NCBI RefSeq assembly: GCF_018375725.1
Contig: NZ_JAHACR010000227.1
Span: 1-7,164 of the forward strand
DNA from: Burkholderia sp.
GTDB lineage: Bacteria > Pseudomonadota > Gammaproteobacteria > Burkholderiales > Burkholderiaceae
Direction: 5' to 3'
DNA: 7,164 nucleotides
Below are positions 1 to 5,289 of the stretch, piece after piece (positions within the stretch are counted from its first letter, which is position 1; each line of letters begins with the position of its first letter). The notes below the pieces were generated by a model. It was not told the DNA's origin and did not search any database. It saw nothing but the letters and a program-made list of their open reading frames with translations. Made by a program: the position numbers and the translations under genes.

Positions 1-1
1 C

Positions 2-799
2 CCGGGCCTCGCCGGTGCGCTGCTGGTCGGCGCCAGCATCGCGAACGCGCTCGCCCTGGCGTGGAACAAGCCGACCGTCGGCATCCATCATCTCGAAGGC
101 CACCTGCTGTCGCCGCTGCTCGTCGACGAACCGCCGCCATTCCCGTTCGTGGCGCTGCTCGTGTCGGGCGGCCATACGCAGCTGATGCGGGTGACCGACG
201 TCGGCGTCTACGAGACGCTCGGCGAGACGCTCGACGACGCGGCCGTCGAAGCCTTCGACAAGACCGCCAAGCTGATCGGCCTCGGCTATCCCGGCGGCCC
301 GGAAGTCTCGAAGCTTGCGGAAACCGGCACGCCGGGCGCGGTGGTGCTGCCTCGCCCGATGCTGCATTCCGGCGATCTCGACTTCAGCTTCAGCGGCCTG
401 AAAACCGCCGTGCTGACGCAGATGAAGAAATTCGAGGCGGCCGGGCTGTCCGGCGACGCGCTCGCACGCGCGAAGGCCGATCTCGCACACGGCTTCGTCG
501 ATGCAGCCGTCGACGTGCTCGTCGCGAAATCGCTCGCCGCACTCAAGAAGACGAGACTCAAGCGTCTCGTCGTCGCAGGCGGCGTCGGCGCAAACCGCCA
601 GTTGCGCGCCGCGCTATCGGCGGCAGCCGCGAAGCGCGGCTTCGACGTGCATTACCCGGATCTCGCGCTCTGCACCGACAATGGCGCAATGATCGCGCTC
701 GCGGGCGCGCTGCGCCTCGCACGCTGGCCGGAACAGGCATGCGCCGATTACGCGTTCACCGTGAAGCCGCGCTGGGATCTGGCTTCGCTCGCACGCTGA
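2..799 (+). CDS. tsaD: tRNA N6-threonylcarbamoyladenosine (t6A) synthesis protein TsaD, C-terminal part (5' end outside window)
   Basis: TsaD (formerly Gcp/YgjD) transfers the threonylcarbamoyl group from threonylcarbamoyl-AMP to A37 of tRNAs that read ANN codons, working in the cytoplasm with TsaB and TsaE. The reading frame is already open at the left edge, and 265 residues precede the TGA; the family is about 340 long, so roughly the first 80 residues are missing. Visible family motifs (fragment numbering): the metal-binding HHLEGH at 29-34, the ASKHA-fold segment SGGHTQL at 55-61, YPGGPE at 96-101, DFSFSGLKTAV at 127-137, GGVGANRQLR at 193-202, and CTDNGAM at 224-230 with the metal-ligand Asp at 226. 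No motif is broken and the frame is clean. The gene converges on folE2 and the two share a hairpin terminator. The family assignment is very secure. The unseen start and upstream neighbour prevent any statement about its promoter. Confidence 0.97.
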   Translation, partial: PGLAGALLVGASIANALALAWNKPTVGIHHLEGHLLSPLLVDEPPPFPFVALLVSGGHTQLMRVTDVGVYETLGETLDDAAVEAFDKTAKLIGLGYPGGPEVSKLAETGTPGAVVLPRPMLHSGDLDFSFSGLKTAVLTQMKKFEAAGLSGDALARAKADLAHGFVDAAVDVLVAKSLAALKKTRLKRLVVAGGVGANRQLRAALSAAAAKRGFDVHYPDLALCTDNGAMIALAGALRLARWPEQACADYAFTVKPRWDLASLAR

Positions 800-825
800 T
801 CGCGCCGCACTACGCACGCCGCCCG

Positions 826-859
826 AAAAAAAGGCCGCCCGATTCGGGCGGCCATTTTT
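826..859. terminator. Bidirectional intrinsic terminator between convergent tsaD and folE2
   Basis: A perfect 8-bp stem, GGCCGCCC (833-840) and GGGCGGCC (846-853), closes a GATTC loop. On the + strand it is followed by ATTTTT, 26 bases after the tsaD stop. On the - strand it is followed by seven T (complement of A7 at 826-832), 28 bases after the folE2 stop. One element can therefore end both convergent transcripts, with the longer U-tract serving folE2. Confidence 0.88.
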
Positions 860-881
860 CCAGCTGAACGAAACGATCGCG

Positions 882-1691
882 TTACACGGCGCGGCGCTTG
901 TCGCGCTCGATCAGCGCATATGCGCTGTGATTGTGGATCGATTCGAAGTTTTCCGCTTCCAGCACGTAGGCCGCAATGCGCTCGTCCTGATCGAGCCGGC
1001 GCGCAACGTCGCGCACCAGATCCTCGACGAACTTCGGATTCTCGTACGCACGCTCGGTGACGAACTTCTCGTCCGGGCGCTTCAACAGCCCCCACAGCTC
1101 GCACGACGCCTCCTCCTCGGCAATCCGGATCAATGCGTCGACCGGCAGCTCGGCGGCGAGTTCGGCGTCGATCGTCACGTGCGAACGCTGGTTATGGGCG
1201 CCGTACTGCGAAATTTTCTTCGAGCACGGGCAAAGGCTCGTAACCGGCACCATCACCTTCATGAACAGACGCGTCGCACCGCCGCGGGATTCGCCGGCCA
1301 GCGTCACTTCGTAGTCCAGCAGGCTCTGCACGCCCGACACCGGCGCCGTCTTGTTCACGAAATACGGGAACGTCACCTCGATGCGGCCGGCCTCGGCCTC
1401 GAGCCTTTCCAGCATCGACGCGAGCATCGCACGGAACTGCTCGATCGTCAGCGGCGCGCGATGCTCTTCGAGCAGCGCGACAAAACGCGACATGTGCGTG
1501 CCCTTTTGCTCCGCCGGCAGATGGACATCGAGGTTCCAGACACCAACGGTCGGCTGCACGTCACCGCTCTCCGTGCGCACCGTCAACGGATGCCGGACCG
1601 CCTTCACGCCCACGCGCTGAATCGGAATCTGACGGGTATCCACCGTGCTCTGCACGTCGGGCATCACGAAGGCGGGATTCATCTGGTTCAT
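882..1691 (-). CDS. folE2: GTP cyclohydrolase FolE2 (type IB)
   Basis: FolE2 converts GTP to 7,8-dihydroneopterin triphosphate plus formate, the first step toward tetrahydrofolate (and queuosine precursors where present). It uses a fold family distinct from zinc-dependent FolE. The protein is 269 residues. Conserved blocks are HMSRF (66-70), TFPYFVNK (107-114), the SLCPCSK cysteine segment (152-158), GAHNQRSH (164-171), ASCELWGLLKRPDE (195-208) and ENFESIHNHSA (247-257). The Cys, Glu and His in these blocks are the type expected for the family's metal and substrate site. I chose ATG at 1691: AAGGA at 1701-1705 lies nine bases upstream. An in-frame TTG at 1700 would add three residues but directly abuts that ribosome binding site, and a further ATG at 1682 is too distant. 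The gene stands alone: the dxs-operon terminator precedes it and the shared terminator with tsaD follows. In some bacteria FolE2 is a zinc-starvation backup for FolE, but I see no clear Zur operator here. Confidence 0.97.
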   Translation of the reverse strand: MNQMNPAFVMPDVQSTVDTRQIPIQRVGVKAVRHPLTVRTESGDVQPTVGVWNLDVHLPAEQKGTHMSRFVALLEEHRAPLTIEQFRAMLASMLERLEAEAGRIEVTFPYFVNKTAPVSGVQSLLDYEVTLAGESRGGATRLFMKVMVPVTSLCPCSKKISQYGAHNQRSHVTIDAELAAELPVDALIRIAEEEASCELWGLLKRPDEKFVTERAYENPKFVEDLVRDVARRLDQDERIAAYVLEAENFESIHNHSAYALIERDKRRAV

Positions 1692-1700
1692 CTTGTTCAA

Positions 1701-1705
1701 TCCTT
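1701..1705 (-). promoter_or_regulatory. Ribosome binding site that fixes the folE2 start
   Basis: The - strand reads AAGGA, then nine bases, then ATG at 1691. The in-frame TTG at 1700 begins immediately after AAGGA and cannot use it. The site therefore decides between a 269-residue and a 272-residue product in favour of the shorter one. Confidence 0.75.
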
Positions 1706-1712
1706 ATAAGCC

Positions 1713-1733
1713 GCGCGCTTACGATTCGCGCGC
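1713..1733 (-). repeat. GC-rich inverted repeat just upstream of the folE2 ribosome binding site
   Basis: Two GCGCGC arms (1713-1718 and 1728-1733) flank a nine-base spacer, ending seven bases before the AAGGA site. If transcribed it would form a 6-bp hairpin in the folE2 leader. Alternating GC is common in such genomes, so a regulatory role is only a possibility. It lies downstream of the dxs terminator, so any folE2 promoter must sit within or beside this short stretch; I cannot identify convincing -35 and -10 boxes there. Confidence 0.35.
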
Positions 1734-1754
1734 GCCACCGCGAACGGCAGCCGG

Positions 1755-1784
1755 AAAAACAACATGGGCCCGCAGGCCCATGTT
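1755..1784 (-). terminator. Intrinsic terminator of the xseB-ispA-dxs operon
   Basis: A perfect 10-bp stem (AACATGGGCC at 1775-1784 read on the - strand, and its partner at 1761-1770) closes a four-base loop. It is followed on the - strand by G and then TTTTT (1759-1755). It begins 69 bases after the dxs stop and precedes folE2, separating the two - strand transcription units. Confidence 0.83.
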
Positions 1785-1853
1785 TTCCGCATCAATAGAA
1801 AGACCGGAGTGCACCACCCGCGCCGCATCGACGCCGCACGTGGCGGCGCCGGC

Positions 1854-3758
1854 TTACGCGACGCGCTTGGCCTGGCCGGCGGTGTCGACCGCCGGACTCA
1901 GAAAGCGTTCACGAATCGATTTCGCGATGCCCGCGGCGTCGAGGCCGCACAGCGACAGCAGCTTCGCGGGATCGCCATGATCGACGAACTGGTCAGGGAG
2001 GCCCAATTGTAGTACGGGCCGGATAACCCCACTCGCCGCCAGGGCTTCCATGCATGCGGAACCCGCACCGCCCATCACGCAGCCTTCCTCGACCGTCACG
2101 ATCGCGTCGTGCGTTTCGGCCAGTTCGCGCACGAGCTCGGCGTCGACCGGCTTGACGAAGCGCATGTTCGCGACCGTCGCGTCGAGCTCTTCCGCAGCAG
2201 CCAGCGACGGCGCAACCATCGTGCCGAACGCAAGGATCGCAATCCGCTTGCCTTCCGGCTGCGACGTACGGCGACGCACCTCGCCCTTGCCGATCGGGAT
2301 CTCGGTGAATGCCTTCACCGTCGGCACGCCGGTGCCCGCGCCACGCGCATAACGCACCGCGGTCGGGTTCGGCTGCTGCAGTGCCGTGTGGAGCATCTGA
2401 CGGCATTCGTCTTCGTCGGATGCGGCCATGATCGTCATGTTCGGAATGCAGCGCATGAACGCGAGATCGTACGCGCCCGCGTGCGTCGCGCCGTCCGCGC
2501 CGACGATACCCGCACGGTCGATCGCAAACACGACCGGCAAGTTCTGGAGCGCGACGTCGTGGATCAGCTGATCGTATGCGCGCTGCAGGAACGTCGAGTA
2601 GATCGCGACGACCGGCTTCATGCCTTCGGCCGCCAGGCCGCCCGCGAACGTCACCGCGTGCTGCTCGGCGATGCCGACGTCGTAGTAGCGATCCGGGAAG
2701 CGCTTCTCGAATTCGACCATGCCCGAACCTTCGCGCATTGCGGGCGTGATGCCGACGACGCGCGAATCACGCTCCGCCGCATCGCACAGCCACTCGCCGA
2801 ACACTTGCGTGTAGGTCTTCTTCGCCGGGGTCGCCGACGGCTTGATGCCTTCTGCCGGATTGAACTTGCCCGGGCCGTGGTAAAGCACCGGATCGGCCTC
2901 GGCCAGCTTGTAGCCCTGCCCCTTCTTCGTCACGACGTGCAGGAATTGCGGGCCGCGCAGTTCCTTGATGTTTTGCAGCGTCGGGATCAGCGAATCGAGA
3001 TCGTGACCGTCGATCGGGCCGATGTAGTTGAAGCCGAATTCCTCGAACAGCGTCGCCGGGACGACCATGCCCTTCGCGTGCTCCTCGAGCTTGCGCGCGA
3101 GTTCGAGCACCGGCGGTGCGACGCTCAGCACGCGCTCGACACCCGCACGCGCTGCCGCATAGAAGCGGCCCGACATCAGGCGCGCGAGGTGGCGGTTCAG
3201 CGCGCCGACCGGCGGCGAAATCGACATGTCGTTGTCGTTGAGGATCACGAGCAGTTTCGCGTCCTCGCACACGCCCGCGTTGTTCATCGCTTCGAACGCC
3301 ATGCCGGCCGTCATTGCGCCGTCACCGATCACGGCGATCGAGTAGCGGTCGTCGCCCTCGAGCTTGCTGCCGATCGCCATGCCGAGCGCGGCCGAGATCG
3401 ACGTGCTCGAGTGCGCGGTGCCGAACGTGTCGTACTCCGATTCAGAACGGCGCGGGAAGCCCGAGATGCCATCGAACTGGCGCAGCGTGTGCATCTGGTC
3501 GCGGCGACCCGTCAGGATCTTGTGCGGATAGGTCTGGTGCCCCACGTCCCAGACGATGCGATCGTTCGGCGTATTGAACACATAGTGCAACGCGATCGTC
3601 AGCTCGACCGTGCCGAGGTTGGACGACAAATGGCCGCCCGTCTTCGACACGCTGTCGAGCACGAACGCGCGCAGCTCGTCGGCGAGCGGTTGCAGTTGGC
3701 GACGGTCGAGACGGCGCAGATCGGCCGGATCGTCGATAGTTTTCAGCAAGTCGTACAT
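1854..3758 (-). CDS. dxs: 1-deoxy-D-xylulose-5-phosphate synthase (DXS)
   Basis: DXS is a cytoplasmic thiamine-diphosphate enzyme that joins pyruvate and glyceraldehyde 3-phosphate to give DXP and CO2. This is the entry step of the MEP isoprenoid pathway and a precursor supply for thiamine and pyridoxal. The protein is 634 residues, close to the family norm. In order: GGH with His43; the ThDP/Mg motif GDGAMTAG (145-152) through LNDNDMSIS (173-181), with Asp146 and Asn174; the pyrimidine-domain GIAEQHAVT (362-370), whose Glu365 should activate ThDP; DRAGIVGADGATHAG (414-428), with Arg415 and Asp422 for phosphate and substrate contacts; and a C-terminal transketolase domain from about 500. I chose ATG at 3758 because the protein then begins MYDLLKTI as in homologues, with GGAA (3764-3767) five bases upstream. 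An in-frame ATG at 3794 would add twelve residues not expected in the family. It is the last gene of its operon, 84 bases after ispA, and is followed by a terminator. Confidence 0.98.
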   Translation of the reverse strand: MYDLLKTIDDPADLRRLDRRQLQPLADELRAFVLDSVSKTGGHLSSNLGTVELTIALHYVFNTPNDRIVWDVGHQTYPHKILTGRRDQMHTLRQFDGISGFPRRSESEYDTFGTAHSSTSISAALGMAIGSKLEGDDRYSIAVIGDGAMTAGMAFEAMNNAGVCEDAKLLVILNDNDMSISPPVGALNRHLARLMSGRFYAAARAGVERVLSVAPPVLELARKLEEHAKGMVVPATLFEEFGFNYIGPIDGHDLDSLIPTLQNIKELRGPQFLHVVTKKGQGYKLAEADPVLYHGPGKFNPAEGIKPSATPAKKTYTQVFGEWLCDAAERDSRVVGITPAMREGSGMVEFEKRFPDRYYDVGIAEQHAVTFAGGLAAEGMKPVVAIYSTFLQRAYDQLIHDVALQNLPVVFAIDRAGIVGADGATHAGAYDLAFMRCIPNMTIMAASDEDECRQMLHTALQQPNPTAVRYARGAGTGVPTVKAFTEIPIGKGEVRRRTSQPEGKRIAILAFGTMVAPSLAAAEELDATVANMRFVKPVDAELVRELAETHDAIVTVEEGCVMGGAGSACMEALAASGVIRPVLQLGLPDQFVDHGDPAKLLSLCGLDAAGIAKSIRERFLSPAVDTAGQAKRVA

Positions 3759-3842
3759 CGTCGTTCCATTGTAGGAAATCAAACGCGCCCGCATTTTCTA
3801 CGGCACGCACCCGTAGCGTGTGCGCGGCGGCGGGCTTTCGCG

Positions 3843-4727
3843 TCAGCTGACCCGGTTCACCACCAGGTCGGCAAGTTCGGCGAGACGCTGCGCGCGCGCG
3901 CCGAAAGGTTCCAGCGCGGCGTGCGCGTCGGTGCGCAGCTGGGCGGCCAGCTCGCGCGACGCATCGAGGCCGAGGATCGACACGTAGGTCGGCTTGTCGT
4001 TCGCCGCGTCCTTGCCGGCCGTCTTGCCGAGCGTCGCGGAGTCGGTCGTCACGTCCAGGATGTCGTCGACGACCTGGAACGCCAGTCCCACCGCAGCCGA
4101 GTAGGCATCGAGCGCGGCCATCGCGTCCGCGGACGGCGTCTCGCCTGCCAGCGCACCCATCCGCACGGCGGCGCGCAGCAGCGCGCCCGTCTTCATGCGG
4201 TGCATCGTCTCGAGCTGCTCGCGCGTCAGCTTGTGGCCGACGCTCGCCAGATCGATCGCCTGGCCGCCGGCCATGCCGACCGAACCGCTCGCGAGCGCCA
4301 ATTCGCGCACGAGCGCGGCCTGCTGGGCCGGCGCGAGCGCATCGGCGTCCGTCAGCGCGACGAATGCCTGCGACTGCAGCGCGTCGCCGACCAGCAGAGC
4401 GGTTGGCTCGTCGTACTTCACGTGGACGGTCGGCTTGCCGCGGCGCAGCGCGTCGTCGTCCATGCACGGCATGTCATCGTGCACGAGCGAATAGACGTGG
4501 ATCATCTCCAGCGCCGCCGACGCCGCGTTGCGCGCCGCCTCGGACGCGCCGGTCAGCTCGCCGGCTGCATGGCACAGCAGCGGGCGAACGCGTTTGCCGC
4601 CCCCGAGGACCGCGTAGCGCATCGCTTCGTGGAGTTGCGCGGGCACCACAGTGTCAGCCGGCAGATAGTGGCCGAGTGCGTCCTCGACGCGGTCGAGCAC
4701 GGACCGCATCCATTGTTCGAATGTCAT
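3843..4727 (-). CDS. ispA: Farnesyl diphosphate synthase (short-chain polyprenyl synthase) IspA
   Basis: IspA condenses dimethylallyl and isopentenyl diphosphates successively to C10 geranyl and C15 farnesyl diphosphate in the cytosol. It feeds undecaprenyl phosphate, ubiquinone side chains and other terpenoids. The protein is 294 residues, near the 299 of E. coli. Motifs: GGGKRVRP (42-49, substrate diphosphate binding); the first aspartate-rich motif DDMPCMDDD (84-92) with the two-residue insertion typical of bacterial enzymes; GQAIDL (155-160); and the second aspartate-rich motif DDILD (221-225). Tyr79, five residues before the first motif, is the aromatic position that normally limits the product to C15, which supports farnesyl rather than longer chains. 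The start is ATG at 4727, whose ATGA overlaps the xseB stop, implying translational coupling. The frame stays open upstream to 5033, but that extension lies over xseB and is not family-like. No terminator separates it from dxs. Confidence 0.97.
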   Translation of the reverse strand: MTFEQWMRSVLDRVEDALGHYLPADTVVPAQLHEAMRYAVLGGGKRVRPLLCHAAGELTGASEAARNAASAALEMIHVYSLVHDDMPCMDDDALRRGKPTVHVKYDEPTALLVGDALQSQAFVALTDADALAPAQQAALVRELALASGSVGMAGGQAIDLASVGHKLTREQLETMHRMKTGALLRAAVRMGALAGETPSADAMAALDAYSAAVGLAFQVVDDILDVTTDSATLGKTAGKDAANDKPTYVSILGLDASRELAAQLRTDAHAALEPFGARAQRLAELADLVVNRVS

Positions 4728-5020
4728 AGATCGTCGTCTTCGCTGTCCGTGGCGGCCGTTCCCCCGGCCGAAAGCGGCTTCAGGGCCGTACCGTCGAGCA
4801 CACGCACCTGCTGCTCCACTTTCTCGAGCTGCTGTTGGCAAAAAGCAACAAGTATCGCGCCGCGGCGGTACGCTGCAAGCGAATCCTCGAGACTCAACGC
4901 GCCGCTTTCCATCCGGGCAACCAGCGTTTCGAGTTCCGCAAGCGCTGTCTCGTAATTGTCCGGCAATGGTTCGGCGCCGCTGCCGTGCGGCGCGGCGCCG
5001 GAAGATGCGGTTTTCGCCAT
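4724..5020 (-). CDS. xseB: Exodeoxyribonuclease VII small subunit XseB
   Basis: XseB is the small subunit that associates in several copies with the XseA catalytic subunit. The complex is a cytoplasmic nuclease that degrades single-stranded DNA from either end to oligonucleotides. The protein is 98 residues, somewhat longer than the roughly 80 of E. coli through a polar N-terminal tail (1-20) and an acidic C-terminal tail ending SEDDDL. The core at 22-75 carries the family pattern: LAELETLV (28-35), a MESGALSLEDSL turn (37-48), AYRRG (50-54), and a CQQQLEKVEQQV helix (61-72) of coiled-coil type. ATG at 5020 is the first possible start, because an in-frame TGA lies at 5030-5032 and the next Met is residue 37. 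No good purine-rich ribosome binding site precedes it. It is first in the operon, overlaps ispA by four bases, and has no xseA in view. Confidence 0.95.
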   Translation of the reverse strand: MAKTASSGAAPHGSGAEPLPDNYETALAELETLVARMESGALSLEDSLAAYRRGAILVAFCQQQLEKVEQQVRVLDGTALKPLSAGGTAATDSEDDDL

Positions 5021-5052
5021 GGACGGGTATCAAAATTCAAAGCAAGTCGCAC

Positions 5053-5079
5053 ATTCTACGGCAAAAGCGGCCTTTTCAA
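5053..5079 (-). promoter_or_regulatory. Possible sigma-70 type promoter of the xseB-ispA-dxs operon
   Basis: The - strand reads TTGAAA (5079-5074), 15 bases, then TAGAAT (5058-5053). This would give a transcript start near 5046 and a leader of about 25 bases. Both boxes are close to consensus but the spacer is two bases shorter than the optimum, so this is a candidate only. Another promoter farther upstream cannot be excluded. Confidence 0.35.
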
Positions 5080-5087
5080 CCTGACGA

Positions 5088-5105
5088 CATGCCGCACCCG
5101 GCATG
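5088..5105. repeat. Perfect inverted repeat CATGCCG-N4-CGGCATG
   Basis: Seven-base arms at 5088-5094 and 5099-5105 surround CACC. There is no T-tract on either side, so it is not an intrinsic terminator. It lies nine bases upstream of the candidate xseB -35 box, centred near -50 of the predicted start. That would suit a dimeric DNA-binding regulator. The sequence is seen directly; the role is inference. Confidence 0.5.
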
Positions 5106-5123
5106 CACTCCGACCCTGCATCA

Positions 5124-5140
5124 GATGCGCATTGCGCATC
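5124..5140. repeat. Perfect 17-bp dyad GATGCGCA-T-TGCGCATC
   Basis: Eight-base arms (5124-5131 and 5133-5140) are fully complementary around a single T. A one-base centre is too tight for an RNA hairpin loop without opening the inner pairs, so a protein-binding operator is the more natural reading. A third half-site, GCATC at 5118-5122, faces the left arm across one base and makes a shorter overlapping dyad. The element sits about midway between the candidate transcript starts of the two divergent units. Confidence 0.55.
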
Positions 5141-5211
5141 CTGGCGTGCCTGCGCCGGGAAATTTTGACACAAATCAGACACTTAAGCTGCCCCTCGCGG
5201 AGCGAACTAGG

Positions 5212-5217
5212 TATAAT
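5212..5217 (+). promoter_or_regulatory. Consensus -10 box (TATAAT) upstream of the Rieske gene
   Basis: TATAAT lies within the near-palindrome GGTATAATACC. Transcription would start near 5224 and give a leader of about 65 bases before the ATG. The bases 16-18 positions upstream (CTGCCC, TGCCCC, GCCCCT) make a poor -35. A perfect TTGACA exists at 5165-5170, but it is 41 bases away and cannot pair with this box. The promoter may be weak or activator-dependent. Confidence 0.45.
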
Positions 5218-5279
5218 ACCCCGTTTCCCTAAATCGATTTTTCGATGGTTGGGTTGTTCACTGCTTTCACGCTTTCACC

Positions 5280-5284
5280 GGGAG
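5280..5284 (+). promoter_or_regulatory. Ribosome binding site of the Rieske oxygenase gene
   Basis: GGGAG is followed by five bases and ATG at 5290. It supports that start over an in-frame ATG at 5245, which lies 15 codons upstream and has no such site. Confidence 0.75.
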
Positions 5285-5289
5285 TGGGA

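Noticed and set aside
61..867. A 268-codon + strand frame overlapping tsaD and continuing through the terminator.
   Set aside because: The translation is almost entirely Arg/Ala with no family features, whereas the adjacent frame is unmistakably TsaD.
3768..3773. TACAAT on the - strand just before dxs as a -10 box.
   Set aside because: It lies nine bases from the start codon, so a transcript would begin almost at the ATG and lose the ribosome binding site. No -35 match is found 16-18 bases upstream.
3759..3794. Extension of dxs by twelve residues to ATG at 3794.
   Set aside because: The family start MYDLLKTI at 3758 gives the normal length and has its own GGAA site.
2109..4955. A 948-codon open frame on the + strand, opposite xseB, ispA and dxs.
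   Set aside because: The three - strand genes are intact and carry full family motifs. The + strand translation is a low-complexity Arg/His/Ala/Val-rich shadow that crosses intergenic DNA and gene boundaries, as expected from the codon bias of GC-rich genes. It has no domain I recognise.
4728..5033. Extension of ispA upstream to an ATG at 5033.
   Set aside because: The extra 102 residues lie over xseB in another frame and are not part of the prenyl synthase family; ATG at 4727 gives the normal length.
5245..5289. Extension of the Rieske gene to ATG at 5245.
   Set aside because: It has no ribosome binding site and the added residues are not family-like; GGGAG is properly placed for ATG at 5290.
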